Positions 32,313 through 39,791 of a stretch of DNA of 52,178 bases are shown here, in pieces. The DNA lies in NCBI RefSeq assembly GCF_001953885.1, contig NZ_MQUS01000047.1, forward strand, positions 1 to 52,178, read 5' to 3'. Numbering within the stretch: position 1 is the stretch's first letter; every line of letters starts with the position of its first letter. The notes under the pieces were generated by a model. The model was not told the DNA's origin. It searched no databases and worked only from the letters and a program-made list of their open reading frames with translations. Both the position numbers and the translations under genes were made by a program. The DNA comes from Streptomyces sp. IMTB 2501 (GTDB taxonomy: Bacteria > Actinomycetota > Actinomycetes > Streptomycetales > Streptomycetaceae).

Positions 32313-33056
32313 TCAGCAGGCTGGGAGGCTGAACCTGTAGCCCTGCTGGGTCAGCCAGGGGAGCAGTTCGCGCAGGGCTGCCACGGTTTCGCTGCGGTTG
32401 CCGCCGCCGTCGTGCATGAGGATGATGCCGCCGGGACGCAGTTCCCGTTTCGCGGTGGCAAGGATCGAGGCGGCACCGGGGTGCGCCCAGTCACGGGTGT
32501 CGACGGTCCAGCCCAGCGGGCGCAGACCGTCCTGCTCGGCTATCTGGCGGTTTTCGGGGCTGAAGTCGCCGCCGGGGGCACGGAACCACCTGATCTGGGT
32601 GCCAGGCCCGCCGGCCTTGCTGATCATGTCCTTGGCTGCGGTGATCTCGTGGACCTGCTTGTCGTGCGGGAGGGTGCGCATCGGCTGGGGGTGGTCCACG
32701 GTGTGGTCGCACAGCCGGTGGCCGTCGGCGATGACGCGCTTGACCAGGGCGGGGTTTGCGGCGGCCTGTGTGCCGATCTGGCAGAAGGTCGCCTGCGCGT
32801 GATACTGCGCGAGCAGGTCCAGGATCTGGCCGGTGGCCGGCCCTGGGCCGTCGTCGAAGGTGAGTGCAACGGTCCGGCCGCCCGTGGCCGCGCTGTAGGC
32901 GATCGAAGCGCTGGGGGAGCCGGCAGGGGCGGCCTGCGCGCTGACGTCGGATGCGGCACTTGCGCTCGTACCGACCCCGGCCAGGGCGAACGAGACGGTC
33001 ACCATGCAGCCGAGAGCCGCACGGCGCAGCAGACGGACGGACTTCGGGTTCGGCAT
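32313..33056 (-). CDS. secreted polysaccharide deacetylase (NodB/CE4)
   Basis: A 247-residue exported carbohydrate esterase. The ATG at 33056 follows AGGAG by about 10 bases; the frame extends upstream without a ribosome site. The signal peptide is RLLRRAALGCMVTVSFALAG with SASA. All five CE4 motifs are visible: VALTFDDGPGP (metal Asp and catalytic base), HTVDHPQPM (metal His pair), WFRAPGGDFSPE, LGWTVDTRDW and ILMHDGGGN (catalytic His). It removes N- or O-acetyl groups from chitin, peptidoglycan or xylan; the substrate is not predicted. Confidence 0.9.
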   Translation of the reverse strand: MPNPKSVRLLRRAALGCMVTVSFALAGVGTSASAASDVSAQAAPAGSPSASIAYSAATGGRTVALTFDDGPGPATGQILDLLAQYHAQATFCQIGTQAAANPALVKRVIADGHRLCDHTVDHPQPMRTLPHDKQVHEITAAKDMISKAGGPGTQIRWFRAPGGDFSPENRQIAEQDGLRPLGWTVDTRDWAHPGAASILATAKRELRPGGIILMHDGGGNRSETVAALRELLPWLTQQGYRFSLPAC

Positions 33057-33507
33057 CCTGTACTTGCTCCTGGCATTGCTGGCCATCTCGGGATGGCGAC
33101 GACGGGACCCCACGACGATGACCCAATGCCGGACCAAAGCGAAGCATTAGCCGACATTTGCGGCTTTTGTCACTACCGGCCGATGGTGACTCCACGCTTC
33201 AGGGTGGTTACGCTTCGTCAACATGAGGCGGCTCTTTCCCTGCGGGGGCGCCCGTGGCCGTACCTCCACAGGGAACGTCCGGGGCTCGGCGCATGGGGGC
33301 TCGCACGGCGGGCGTGAGCAGCTGATGTTGGTCCCTGTCCGCCGGGGCTGTCCGCTGCCCGGCGGCGAGTGGCCCTCCTCGGTCAACGGCCGGACGAGCG
33401 CATGGGCGATCCTGTGGACGTACGCTGCTGACCGGTGCTACTCGATCGTCGGTATCCGATGCGGGGCGAGGTCACCGGTTCTCACGCAGCCACCCGCGAA
33501 ACAGCGA
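33057..33507. other. intergenic region, no gene supported
   Basis: Open frames here lack family motifs and ribosome sites. No repeat or clear promoter was found. Confidence 0.35.
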
Positions 33508-34139
33508 TCAGCCGATGTCGACCGAGTACGCCGTGGTGTCGAGTCGGTCCGTGCCCTTGAAGACCTCGGTGCCCGCTTCGATGCCGGAGACGTTGTCCCA
33601 CATGGCGCCGTCCAGGCTCACGCTGCCGTACTTGGTGCCGAGGGGACCGGCCCCGCCCTGGCGGTCGAGCCAGACCATGATCTCGTCGGTGGGCCGGTCC
33701 TGCCGGTCCGCGGTGTTCTTGGTGTGCAGCCACAGGTCGTAGGCCACGTCCATGGTGCCCGGGTTGGAGGGCAGCGAGAACTTCCAGGTGGTCCTCACCG
33801 GCTTGTGGTCGCCGATCCGGAGGGCAGCCCGGTCGCCGCCTTGTCGACCTTCCGGCCCCAGTGCCGGCCCACGAGGCTGCCGGCATACGACTTCACGTCG
33901 GAGTCCTTGCCCTTGGCGCTGTTGGCCCAGACGCACTGGGTGCCGACACCTTTGTCCTGGCCCCAGAGGTTGTTGTTCACGTAGTACTTGCCGAGAGTGA
34001 TCGTGTCGAAGGCCGCGCACTTCTTGCTCGTCTCACCCGCCTGGGCGACGGTGACGCCGGCGGCAGCCACCAGCACGGCCGTGCCGGCCGCCGCCGGCGT
34101 CTTCGCCTTCTCGGACAGCCGCGGTCGACGGTGTTGCAT
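33508..34139 (-). pseudogene. GH12 endoglucanase/xyloglucanase, frameshifted and internally deleted
   Basis: The start at 34139 opens a secreted protein (AGTAVLVAAAGVTVAQA) whose mature end reads ITLGKYYVNNNLWGQDKGVG and QCVWANSAKG, the GH12 N-terminus. This frame stops at 33795. A neighbouring frame takes over at about 33830: TTWKFSLPSNPGTMDVAYDL, WLHTKNTADRQDRPTDEIMV and WLDRQGGAGPLGTK, carrying the PTDE(I/V)M(I/V)WL motif with the GH12 nucleophile Glu. It then jumps from DGAMWD to SGIEAGTEVFKGTDRLDTTA (usual C-terminus), lacking about 40 residues with the usual second catalytic region. Two independent lesions make it inactive. Confidence 0.75.
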
Positions 34140-34311
34140 CGGGGATCCTTCCGGGAGAACGGTTCGCGTACCCCCTCAGTGACCGCCGGGTGCCTGGGAG
34201 GTTGCCGCGGCTTGTCCCCTGGAACCGGCCGCGTGCCGATACGCCCGGCAGGACGTCGAGTCGATGTCCCACCGCCCACTCCCGCATGCGCCGCGCGCGT
34301 TCCGCCTCCGC

Positions 34312-34328
34312 TCTCGTCACCCGCTCCA
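34312..34328 (+). other. second copy of the tRNA-Gly 3' end
   Basis: TCTCGTCACCCGCTCCA is identical to 3215-3231, the acceptor end of the tRNA-Gly fragment. Three bases later comes GAAACCCC and a hairpin, parallel to the layout at 3.2 kb. No D-arm, anticodon or complete T-loop precedes it. Confidence 0.55.
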
Positions 34329-34333
34329 TGCGA

Positions 34334-34360
34334 AACCCCCGAGTCAGAGACCCGGGGGTT
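34334..34360 (+). terminator. terminator-like hairpin after the second tRNA-Gly end
   Basis: AACCCCCG (34334-34341) pairs with CGGGGGTT (34353-34360), followed by CCTTGTTG. It resembles the hairpin at 3237-3263, including an internal AGTCAG/GGTCAG-type loop. Confidence 0.55.
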
Positions 34361-34410
34361 CCTTGTTGCCCATCGCCGGAGTGCCGAACTCCCGGCGTGC
34401 GCACATGGCT

Positions 34411-34812
34411 TCAAGGCTGGGAACGCTCGCCGCCCCCGGAAGGGCGGCGACCGCGGCCGGTCCCACCGACGGATTCATGAGCGGGGTCTCGCTGAGAGTC
34501 CGCATGGTGGGTCAGTACCTTCATGATCTCCGAGGCCAGCACATCCGCCAGAGCGGGCGCGAGAGCGTCTGCCAGTGCGGTCGCGAGAGTCTGCGCGAAG
34601 AGCACCCTTTCCAGTTCCGAGGAACGGGAGGGCGGCTTGGACAGAGACGCCACGGCCGCTTCCATCAGGGCTCCCGCCAGCGGGTCCTTTCCTTGCTTGA
34701 CGCCAATGCCGATATGGGGGATTCCGGCATCACGCACCATTTCATCGAAGATCTCGTCGATGAAGCTCTCCAAGGGATCCCGTTCCGATTGTCCGCCGGG
34801 CTCAGCTGCCAT
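34411..34812 (-). CDS. hypothetical partner of the repeat protein
   Basis: A 133-residue protein with no signal peptide. The acidic N-terminal half includes DPLESFIDEIFDEMVRDAGI, then a GIPHIGIGVKQGKDPLAGAL segment, and a long hydrophobic amphipathic helix (LFAQTLATALADALAPALAD, then VLASEIMKVL). The tail is polar. The ATG at 34812 follows GAGGAA, 92 bases after the stop of the repeat-protein gene on the same strand, so the two probably form an operon. The segment DPLAGALMEAA echoes the PLLLAALMRR unit of its neighbour. No family is recognised. Confidence 0.55.
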   Translation of the reverse strand: MAAEPGGQSERDPLESFIDEIFDEMVRDAGIPHIGIGVKQGKDPLAGALMEAAVASLSKPPSRSSELERVLFAQTLATALADALAPALADVLASEIMKVLTHHADSQRDPAHESVGGTGRGRRPSGGGERSQP

Positions 34813-34903
34813 TGTCGTTCCTCATGTCCTCGATTTCCTTATGGAAGCTGCCCCCCGATTCCGGCGACTGCAAGGATCGGGGGGCAGGGGGCGACATCCC
34901 CTT

Positions 34904-35422
34904 TCAGCGGCGCATCAGCGCAGCCAGCAGGAGGGGGTTCTCGATGATCGACTCGCCGCGCTCCTCACGACGGCGGCGCATCAGCGCGGCCAGCAGAAGC
35001 GGATGCTCGATGACCGACTGCTCACCGCCCTCCTCACGACGGCGGCGCATCAGCGCGGCCAGCAGGAGGGGGTTCTCGATGATCGACTCCTCACCACGCT
35101 CCTCACGACGGCGGCGCATCAGCGCAGCCAGCAGGAATGGATGCTCGATGATCGACTCCTCACCACGCTCCTCGCGGCGGCGGCGCATCAGCGCGGCCAG
35201 CAGAAGCGGATGCTCGATGACCGACTGCTCACCGCCCTCCTCACGGCGGCGCGCGAGCGCGGCGAGCAGGAGGGGGTGCTCGATGATCGACTCCTCGCCA
35301 CGCTCCTCACGACGCGACAGCATCGCAGCCAGCAGGAGCGGTCCGAAGGCGGATTCCTCGCCCAGCTCTTCCTGGCCTACTCCGACCTTTTCTCGAGTGG
35401 GGGTCTCCGTCGTTGCCGTCAT
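34904..35422 (-). CDS. tandem-repeat protein, seven 22-23-residue units
   Basis: A 172-residue protein made almost entirely of repeats of the form REERGEESIIEHPLLLAALM plus RRR. There are seven units: the first is degenerate (LGEESAFGPLLLAAMLSR). Units 3 and 6 are identical and carry the variant REEGGEQSVIEHP. The last unit lacks one residue and ends at the stop. Each unit has a charged, helix-prone half and a PLLLAALM hydrophobic half, so each could form an amphipathic helix or hairpin. There is no signal peptide and there are no cysteines. The ATG at 35422 follows a weak AAAGAGAG site. Function unknown; possible self-assembling scaffold. Confidence 0.65.
   Translation of the reverse strand: MTATTETPTREKVGVGQEELGEESAFGPLLLAAMLSRREERGEESIIEHPLLLAALARRREEGGEQSVIEHPLLLAALMRRRREERGEESIIEHPFLLAALMRRRREERGEESIIENPLLLAALMRRRREEGGEQSVIEHPLLLAALMRRRREERGESIIENPLLLAALMRR
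34910..35345 (-). repeat. 66-69 bp coding tandem repeat
   Basis: Direct repeats of about 66-69 bp, in register with codons, cover most of the gene at 34904-35422. Whole units are nearly identical at DNA level, implying recent duplication or gene conversion. Confidence 0.8.
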
Positions 35423-35889
35423 GGCTCTCTCTTTCTTTGACGCATGACTCGGCGGAGCACTCGGCTGTCACGAGCTCTGCGCTCCGCCCTTCAACGCCAT
35501 CGTCGATGCCTGCAAAGCCGATCGCACTTCGATCATGCGCCAGATGGCCACGGGATTCCCGAGGACTCGCGCTATGCGAGAACGTGGGTTACGGTGCGCG
35601 GAAAATGAGGGAACCGAAAGAGCCGGCCTTCAGCTGCCTCGCCCCTTCCCGTGCGGCACGCCATGTCGTCCGCCCGGGTCGGTGCTGGCGCGCCCCGCGG
35701 GCCTGCGGTCTCCATGTCCCTCGGCAGTGCCACGTTCATCCGCTCCCGCCGCACCTGGGCCGTGCTCGGGAACCCCGACGGCGTCCAGTTCGGCCAACCC
35801 TGCAGTCGGCATGGCCGGTTCCGTACGCTACTCTGCGCCCACTATTCGAACATCCGAGTCATCGGACAACAGAAAACGGGGGCCGTGCC
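35423..35889. other. intergenic region, no gene supported
   Basis: Divergent upstream regions of the repeat-protein operon and the lipoprotein gene. No confident promoter or family hit was found. Confidence 0.4.
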
Positions 35890-36768
35890 ATGCCTGGCAT
35901 GCGATTCCGTACGGTTCTTGCGGTCACGGCCGCCACGGCGGCTCTGGGCTCGGTCTCCGCCTGCGGCGGCACACCCACGTCCGTGACGGGCCACCACGCG
36001 TCCGCCAAGCCGACAGCGGTCGCTGTCTCACCGGTCGCCTACCTGCTCAAGGTGGAGGACGCCACGGCCAAGGTCCACTCGGCCAGGATCGACCAGACCG
36101 TCACGACGGGCACTCTGCGCCAGATGCACCTCGTCGGAGACCACGACTGGGCCCACGGTCTGCAGGGCAACGTCACCGTGTCGGTGAAGGCCGACACTCC
36201 GACGCCGGTCCCTGCGATGCAGATGAAGCTCCGCAGCGACGCCTTGTACGTGAAGGTGCCCGCCCAGAAGGTGGCCAGGATGGGCGGCAAGCACTGGGTC
36301 AAGGAGCCGCTCGCGCTTCTCGCCGCGCAAGGTGCCGCGGGCAAGGCCTCCACCGACCAGCTGAAGCAGGCGAACCCCGCCCTGGCCGTACGGATGCTGA
36401 TCTCCAGTGGGGATCTGCGCAAGGTGGGCCCGGAGACGGTGCGCGGGGTGAGCGCCACCCACTACACGGGCACGCTGGACGTGGCCCAGCTGATCGCGAG
36501 CAAGCAGGGTCTGACGCCCGACGACGTGAAGTTCCTCAAGGAGCGACTCGTGGCATCAGGAGCTGCGGACGACCACGTCGACATCTGGGTCAACAGCGAG
36601 AACCTGCCGGTGAAGACGCAGGAGCGGATGCAGACGGACGCCGCCGAGGTCACCTCGACCGCCTACTTCTCCGACTACGGCGTCTCGGTCGATCTGTCCG
36701 TCCCCGACGCGTCGGACTCCTTCACTCTCCACTCGGTGACCGGCGGCAACCGGACCGGCACCGCCTGA
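35890..36768 (+). CDS. LppX/LprG-like lipoprotein
   Basis: A 292-residue exported lipoprotein. A short basic head and hydrophobic core (RFRTVLAVTAATAALGSV) end in a lipobox SVSAC-GG. The mature protein is built of beta-strand segments (VAYLLKVEDATAKVHSARID, then MQMKLRSDALYVKVPAQKVA; HYTGTLDVAQLIA; VDIWVNSENLPVKTQERMQT), the pattern of LolA/LppX-type lipid-carrier lipoproteins of actinobacteria. It may bind a hydrophobic molecule at the cell surface. The ATG at 35890 or 35899 could be the start. It is convergent with the S53 gene at 36936. Confidence 0.7.
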   Translation: MPGMRFRTVLAVTAATAALGSVSACGGTPTSVTGHHASAKPTAVAVSPVAYLLKVEDATAKVHSARIDQTVTTGTLRQMHLVGDHDWAHGLQGNVTVSVKADTPTPVPAMQMKLRSDALYVKVPAQKVARMGGKHWVKEPLALLAAQGAAGKASTDQLKQANPALAVRMLISSGDLRKVGPETVRGVSATHYTGTLDVAQLIASKQGLTPDDVKFLKERLVASGAADDHVDIWVNSENLPVKTQERMQTDAAEVTSTAYFSDYGVSVDLSVPDASDSFTLHSVTGGNRTGTA

Positions 36769-36808
36769 GCCCGATCCCCTCCCGGCCGCAGGAGAGCGCG
36801 CGAGCCGA

Positions 36809-36840
36809 GGCCGGAGCCGGCATGGTCGCCGGCTCCGGCC
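36809..36840. terminator. bidirectional terminator
   Basis: GGCCGGAGCCGGC and GCCGGCTCCGGCC are perfect 13-bp arms around a 6-base loop, between the convergent lipoprotein (ends 36768) and S53 copy 3 (ends 36936). Confidence 0.75.
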
Positions 36841-36935
36841 CGGTGGCGGAGGACCAGGAGTGCCGCGACAAGGCGGCGGTCCTGCGCGCGGCACACACGG
36901 CCTGCCGGCTCAACTCACATGAGCCGGCGGGCGGT

Positions 36936-38156
36936 TCAGCCGGTGAAAGCGGCCGTGCCGTTCGGTGTGCCGAGCCCGGACGGGCCGTCGTAGCCAGTGG
37001 TGCCGGTGCAGAGGTAGGAGCCTCCGCAGCTGCCGTTGGAGCCGCTGGTGACGTCGTTCAGCGCCGAGGTGTGGGCGTACGGGAAGGACGACGGGGAGGA
37101 GCCGGCGGACGGGGTGCCGCCCAGCGCGTAGGTCGCCGCGATCAGCGGGGAGGAGGCGCTGGTGCCGCCGAAGACCATCCAGCCGCTGCCCTGGCCGTAG
37201 GTGTCGTACACCGCGACACCGGTGTTGGGGTCGGCGACCGCCGAGACGTCCGCGACCGTGCGGTTCGCGCAGCCGGAGTCCTTCTGCCAGCTGGGCTTGG
37301 CGTCGTACGCGGAGCAGCCGGAGCCCGCACCGCTCCACACCGTGTCGGTCCAGCCGCGCGCGTTGGACGCCGTCTTCAGGGACGTGCCGCCCACCGCCGT
37401 CACATACGTGGAGGACGCCGGGTACTCGACGCCGTAGCCGCCGTCTCCGGAGGAGACGGTGATGGCGACGCCCGGGTGGTTGAAGTAGGTGGAGTCGTAC
37501 GACGCGTCGCTGGAGGACTCGGAGCCGCCGTAGCTGTTGGAGACGAACCTCGCGCCCAGGCTGACGGCGGTGTTCACGCCCGTGCCCAGGTTGGTCATGC
37601 TCGCCGAACTGGCCTCCACCAGCAGGATCTTGCAGTTCGGGCAGGCCGCGCTGACCATGTCGAGGTCGAGGGAGATCTCCTCGCCCCAGCCGGAGTTGGC
37701 GCGCGGGTACTTGGTGCCGCCGCTCTGGTTCACCTTCTTGAAGCAGCCGTTCGCCGTGGTGCAGGCGGACAGGCCGTACTGGGAGCGGTAGACGGCGAGG
37801 TCGGACTCGGCGTTCGGGTCGTCGTAGGCGTCGACGATCGCCACGGTCTGGCCCGAACCGCCGCTCGTGGACGGCAGGTTGTACGCCGACTGGAGCGAGG
37901 CGGGGCCGTAGCCGGCGGGCGCGGCGGCGGCCGTCAGAGTGCTCTCGGCGTGCGCCGAGGCGGGGGTGCCCGCGGTGACCTGAAGGGCGTTGCAGGCCAT
38001 CACGTCCTTCTTCGTCGGAGCCGCGCAGGCGCGGGCGACGGAGACCCCGTGGGACGGGGAGGCGGTGGCCTGGGCTGCCTGGCCGACGGGGGCGGCCAGC
38101 GCGAGGGCGGTCGTGGCGAACGTGGCCACGGCGGCGAGGGAAACGGTTCTGCGCAA
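36936..38156 (-). CDS. secreted S53 (sedolisin-like) serine peptidase, copy 3
   Basis: A 406-residue exported protease. The TTG at 38156 is chosen because GGAGG (38164-38168) lies 7 bases upstream and a signal peptide follows (RRTVSLAAVATFATTALALA, then GQAAQA); the open frame to 38384 is not protein-like. The catalytic E-x3-D pair lies in GWGEEISLDLDMVSAACP, the oxyanion region in SNSYGGSES, and the serine nucleophile in FGGTSASSPLIAATYA. The N-terminal region has the same CAAPTKKDVMACNAL cysteine pair as copy 1, and again no long activation domain. Both copy 1 and copy 3 use TTG starts. Confidence 0.88.
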   Translation of the reverse strand: MRRTVSLAAVATFATTALALAAPVGQAAQATASPSHGVSVARACAAPTKKDVMACNALQVTAGTPASAHAESTLTAAAAPAGYGPASLQSAYNLPSTSGGSGQTVAIVDAYDDPNAESDLAVYRSQYGLSACTTANGCFKKVNQSGGTKYPRANSGWGEEISLDLDMVSAACPNCKILLVEASSASMTNLGTGVNTAVSLGARFVSNSYGGSESSSDASYDSTYFNHPGVAITVSSGDGGYGVEYPASSTYVTAVGGTSLKTASNARGWTDTVWSGAGSGCSAYDAKPSWQKDSGCANRTVADVSAVADPNTGVAVYDTYGQGSGWMVFGGTSASSPLIAATYALGGTPSAGSSPSSFPYAHTSALNDVTSGSNGSCGGSYLCTGTTGYDGPSGLGTPNGTAAFTG

Positions 38157-38697
38157 CGTAGGTCCTCCACATGGTGGGTGTACCGGGAAGGGCTGTGGGG
38201 GGTGCGCGGTACGGCCTCGGCGCGGGGTGTACGCCGGGGCCGCGCAGAACGTACGGATGTCGGGGGCACGACAACAAGGTGGACGTTGAAGTGGGAACGT
38301 TCCTTTGCCTTTCCTGGGATGTTCATGTGCCTTCCCTGGGCGAGCCATGGCCGAAATTCGACCCTCCCATTTCTTGACCGGCACAGGTGACCGTTCGGCC
38401 GGGAGTGGTCGGTAACCCCGCTCCGGAGCAAGCCTTTTGAGCCGTGCCCGGCAGCCGGTTCAGCAGCCCGGACCCGGAGCGCACGTGACGTTCCTCACGG
38501 AGAAATCGCGGAGCCGAGAGCAACTGCACCTTTCGCCACGGTCTGCGGTCACCGGCCGGGACGTGGCTTGATCCATCCGCCGGCAGGGGCGCCTGTGGGT
38601 TCCCTTCGAGCCGCCTTAAGATCAGCGCCTGCCGCACCGCGTGCCCCCACCACCGCTACGGCCTCTTGGTTTTCTTTTGTTGCCCAGAAGAGGTCTC
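38157..38697. other. divergent regulatory region of S53 copy 3 and the LAHTG protein
   Basis: It holds two 13-bp direct repeats, TGCCTTTCCTGGG (38306-38318) and TGCCTTCCCTGGG (38328-38340), 22 bp apart, and a GGAACGTTCC palindrome (38294-38303). No gene is seen. Confidence 0.4.
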
Positions 38698-39705
38698 ATG
38701 AAGCTTCGCCGTGCCCTTGTGGCGGTCGCCACGACCGCCGCTGTCGCCCCCGCCGCGCTGACGACGGCAACCGTGGCCTACGCCGATGACAGCTCGGCCT
38801 CGGCCACTCCCACCACCAGCGCGACCGCCTCCGCCGCGGCCTCCTCCGAGGCCCCCACAGGCACTTCCTCCGCCGGCGACACGGCCGCCACCACGAGCGC
38901 GACCGCCTCCACCGGAGCCCCGGCCGCGGCTGACTCCGCCTCGGCCGTGCCGAGCGCCATCCCGACGCCGACCGCGCAGCCCACCGATCTCGGCTTCTGC
39001 GAGGCCCAGAACCCGCACTACAAGGCCACGCTCCGGATCGCGCTGAGCGGCCTGCCCGGCAAGATCGTGAAGGGCAGCGGCTGGCACCCGTTCAAGATGA
39101 CGGTGACCAACCCGTCGAAGGACGCCATCAAGGACATCACGCTCGCCGCGGGTGTCGGTCCGCTGGACGGCGACAACCCGTTCACACTCAAGCAGGTGGC
39201 GCTCCAGGCGTACGACCCGGACGCGAAGCAGTGGTTCAACGTGACGGACGACGGCACGTACGCCCTCGGCTCCCTGGGCCCGGGTGACCTGCCCGGCAGG
39301 ACCGCGGTCGACCTCAGCTTCCGGCTGAACGTCACGGCCAAGGCCCCGGTGGGCAAGGCCCTCACCATCGGTCTGGGCGTCTACCCGGACACGAAGAACA
39401 ACTGCGTGGCGACGGGCTTCGCCGCCTACAAGATCGACATCGTCAAGCCGGGCACCCCGACCACCGGCTCCAACCCGGTCCCGCAGACCGGCGGCAAGGC
39501 CCCGCTGCCGTCCAAGGCGCCGGCCAAGAAGGGCACCTCCCACGTCGTCCCGGTCTCGGACACGAACGCGGCGGGCTCGCTGGCCCACACCGGCGCCTCC
39601 TCCGCGCTCCCGCTGATCGCCGGTATCGGTGGCGCGGCCGTGGTGGTCGGCGCCGGCGCGGTGCTCGTCGTGCGTCGCCGCAAGTCGGGCGGCGCCGCGG
39701 CCTGA
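38698..39705 (+). CDS. LAHTG sortase-anchored surface protein
   Basis: A 335-residue surface protein. The signal peptide is KLRRALVAVATTAAVAPAAL with VAYADD. A ~75-residue Ala/Ser/Thr-rich stalk leads to a beta-sandwich-like domain (LRIALSGLPGKIVKGSGWHP, then FKMTVTNPSKDAIKDITLAA), a Pro/Lys linker and the sorting signal SLAHTG, a hydrophobic helix (PLIAGIGGAAVVVGAGAVLV) and the basic end RRRK. LAxTG is the recognition motif of class E sortases of Streptomyces, so it is probably linked to the cell wall. The ATG at 38698 follows AGAGG by 4 bases. Confidence 0.85.
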   Translation: MKLRRALVAVATTAAVAPAALTTATVAYADDSSASATPTTSATASAAASSEAPTGTSSAGDTAATTSATASTGAPAAADSASAVPSAIPTPTAQPTDLGFCEAQNPHYKATLRIALSGLPGKIVKGSGWHPFKMTVTNPSKDAIKDITLAAGVGPLDGDNPFTLKQVALQAYDPDAKQWFNVTDDGTYALGSLGPGDLPGRTAVDLSFRLNVTAKAPVGKALTIGLGVYPDTKNNCVATGFAAYKIDIVKPGTPTTGSNPVPQTGGKAPLPSKAPAKKGTSHVVPVSDTNAAGSLAHTGASSALPLIAGIGGAAVVVGAGAVLVVRRRKSGGAAA

Positions 39706-39734
39706 CGCCGCCAGCAGGCCGCGAACGAGCCGAG

Positions 39735-39762
39735 GGCCCGCATCCGGACACGGATGCGGGCC
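39735..39762. terminator. bidirectional terminator
   Basis: GGCCCGCATCCG and CGGATGCGGGCC form a perfect 12-bp stem with a 4-base loop between the convergent LAHTG and MFS genes. Confidence 0.8.
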
Positions 39763-39791
39763 TCTTCGCGTGGCAGGGGCAGGTCGCGCTC

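Noticed and set aside
34910..35345. CRISPR-like array
   Set aside because: Units are 66-69 bp, contiguous and in codon register, with no unique spacers; they encode a repeat protein.
34904..35422. multi-core RiPP precursor
   Set aside because: No modification enzyme, protease or exporter lies beside it, and the repeated unit includes the whole protein rather than a leader plus cores. Kept only as a remote idea.
38157..38384. extended start of S53 copy 3
   Set aside because: Residues before the TTG are Arg/Pro-rich, would bury the signal peptide and have no ribosome site.
35535..38390. 951-residue plus-strand open frame
   Set aside because: Crosses an intergenic region, overlaps the lipoprotein in the wrong frame and runs antisense to S53 copy 3.
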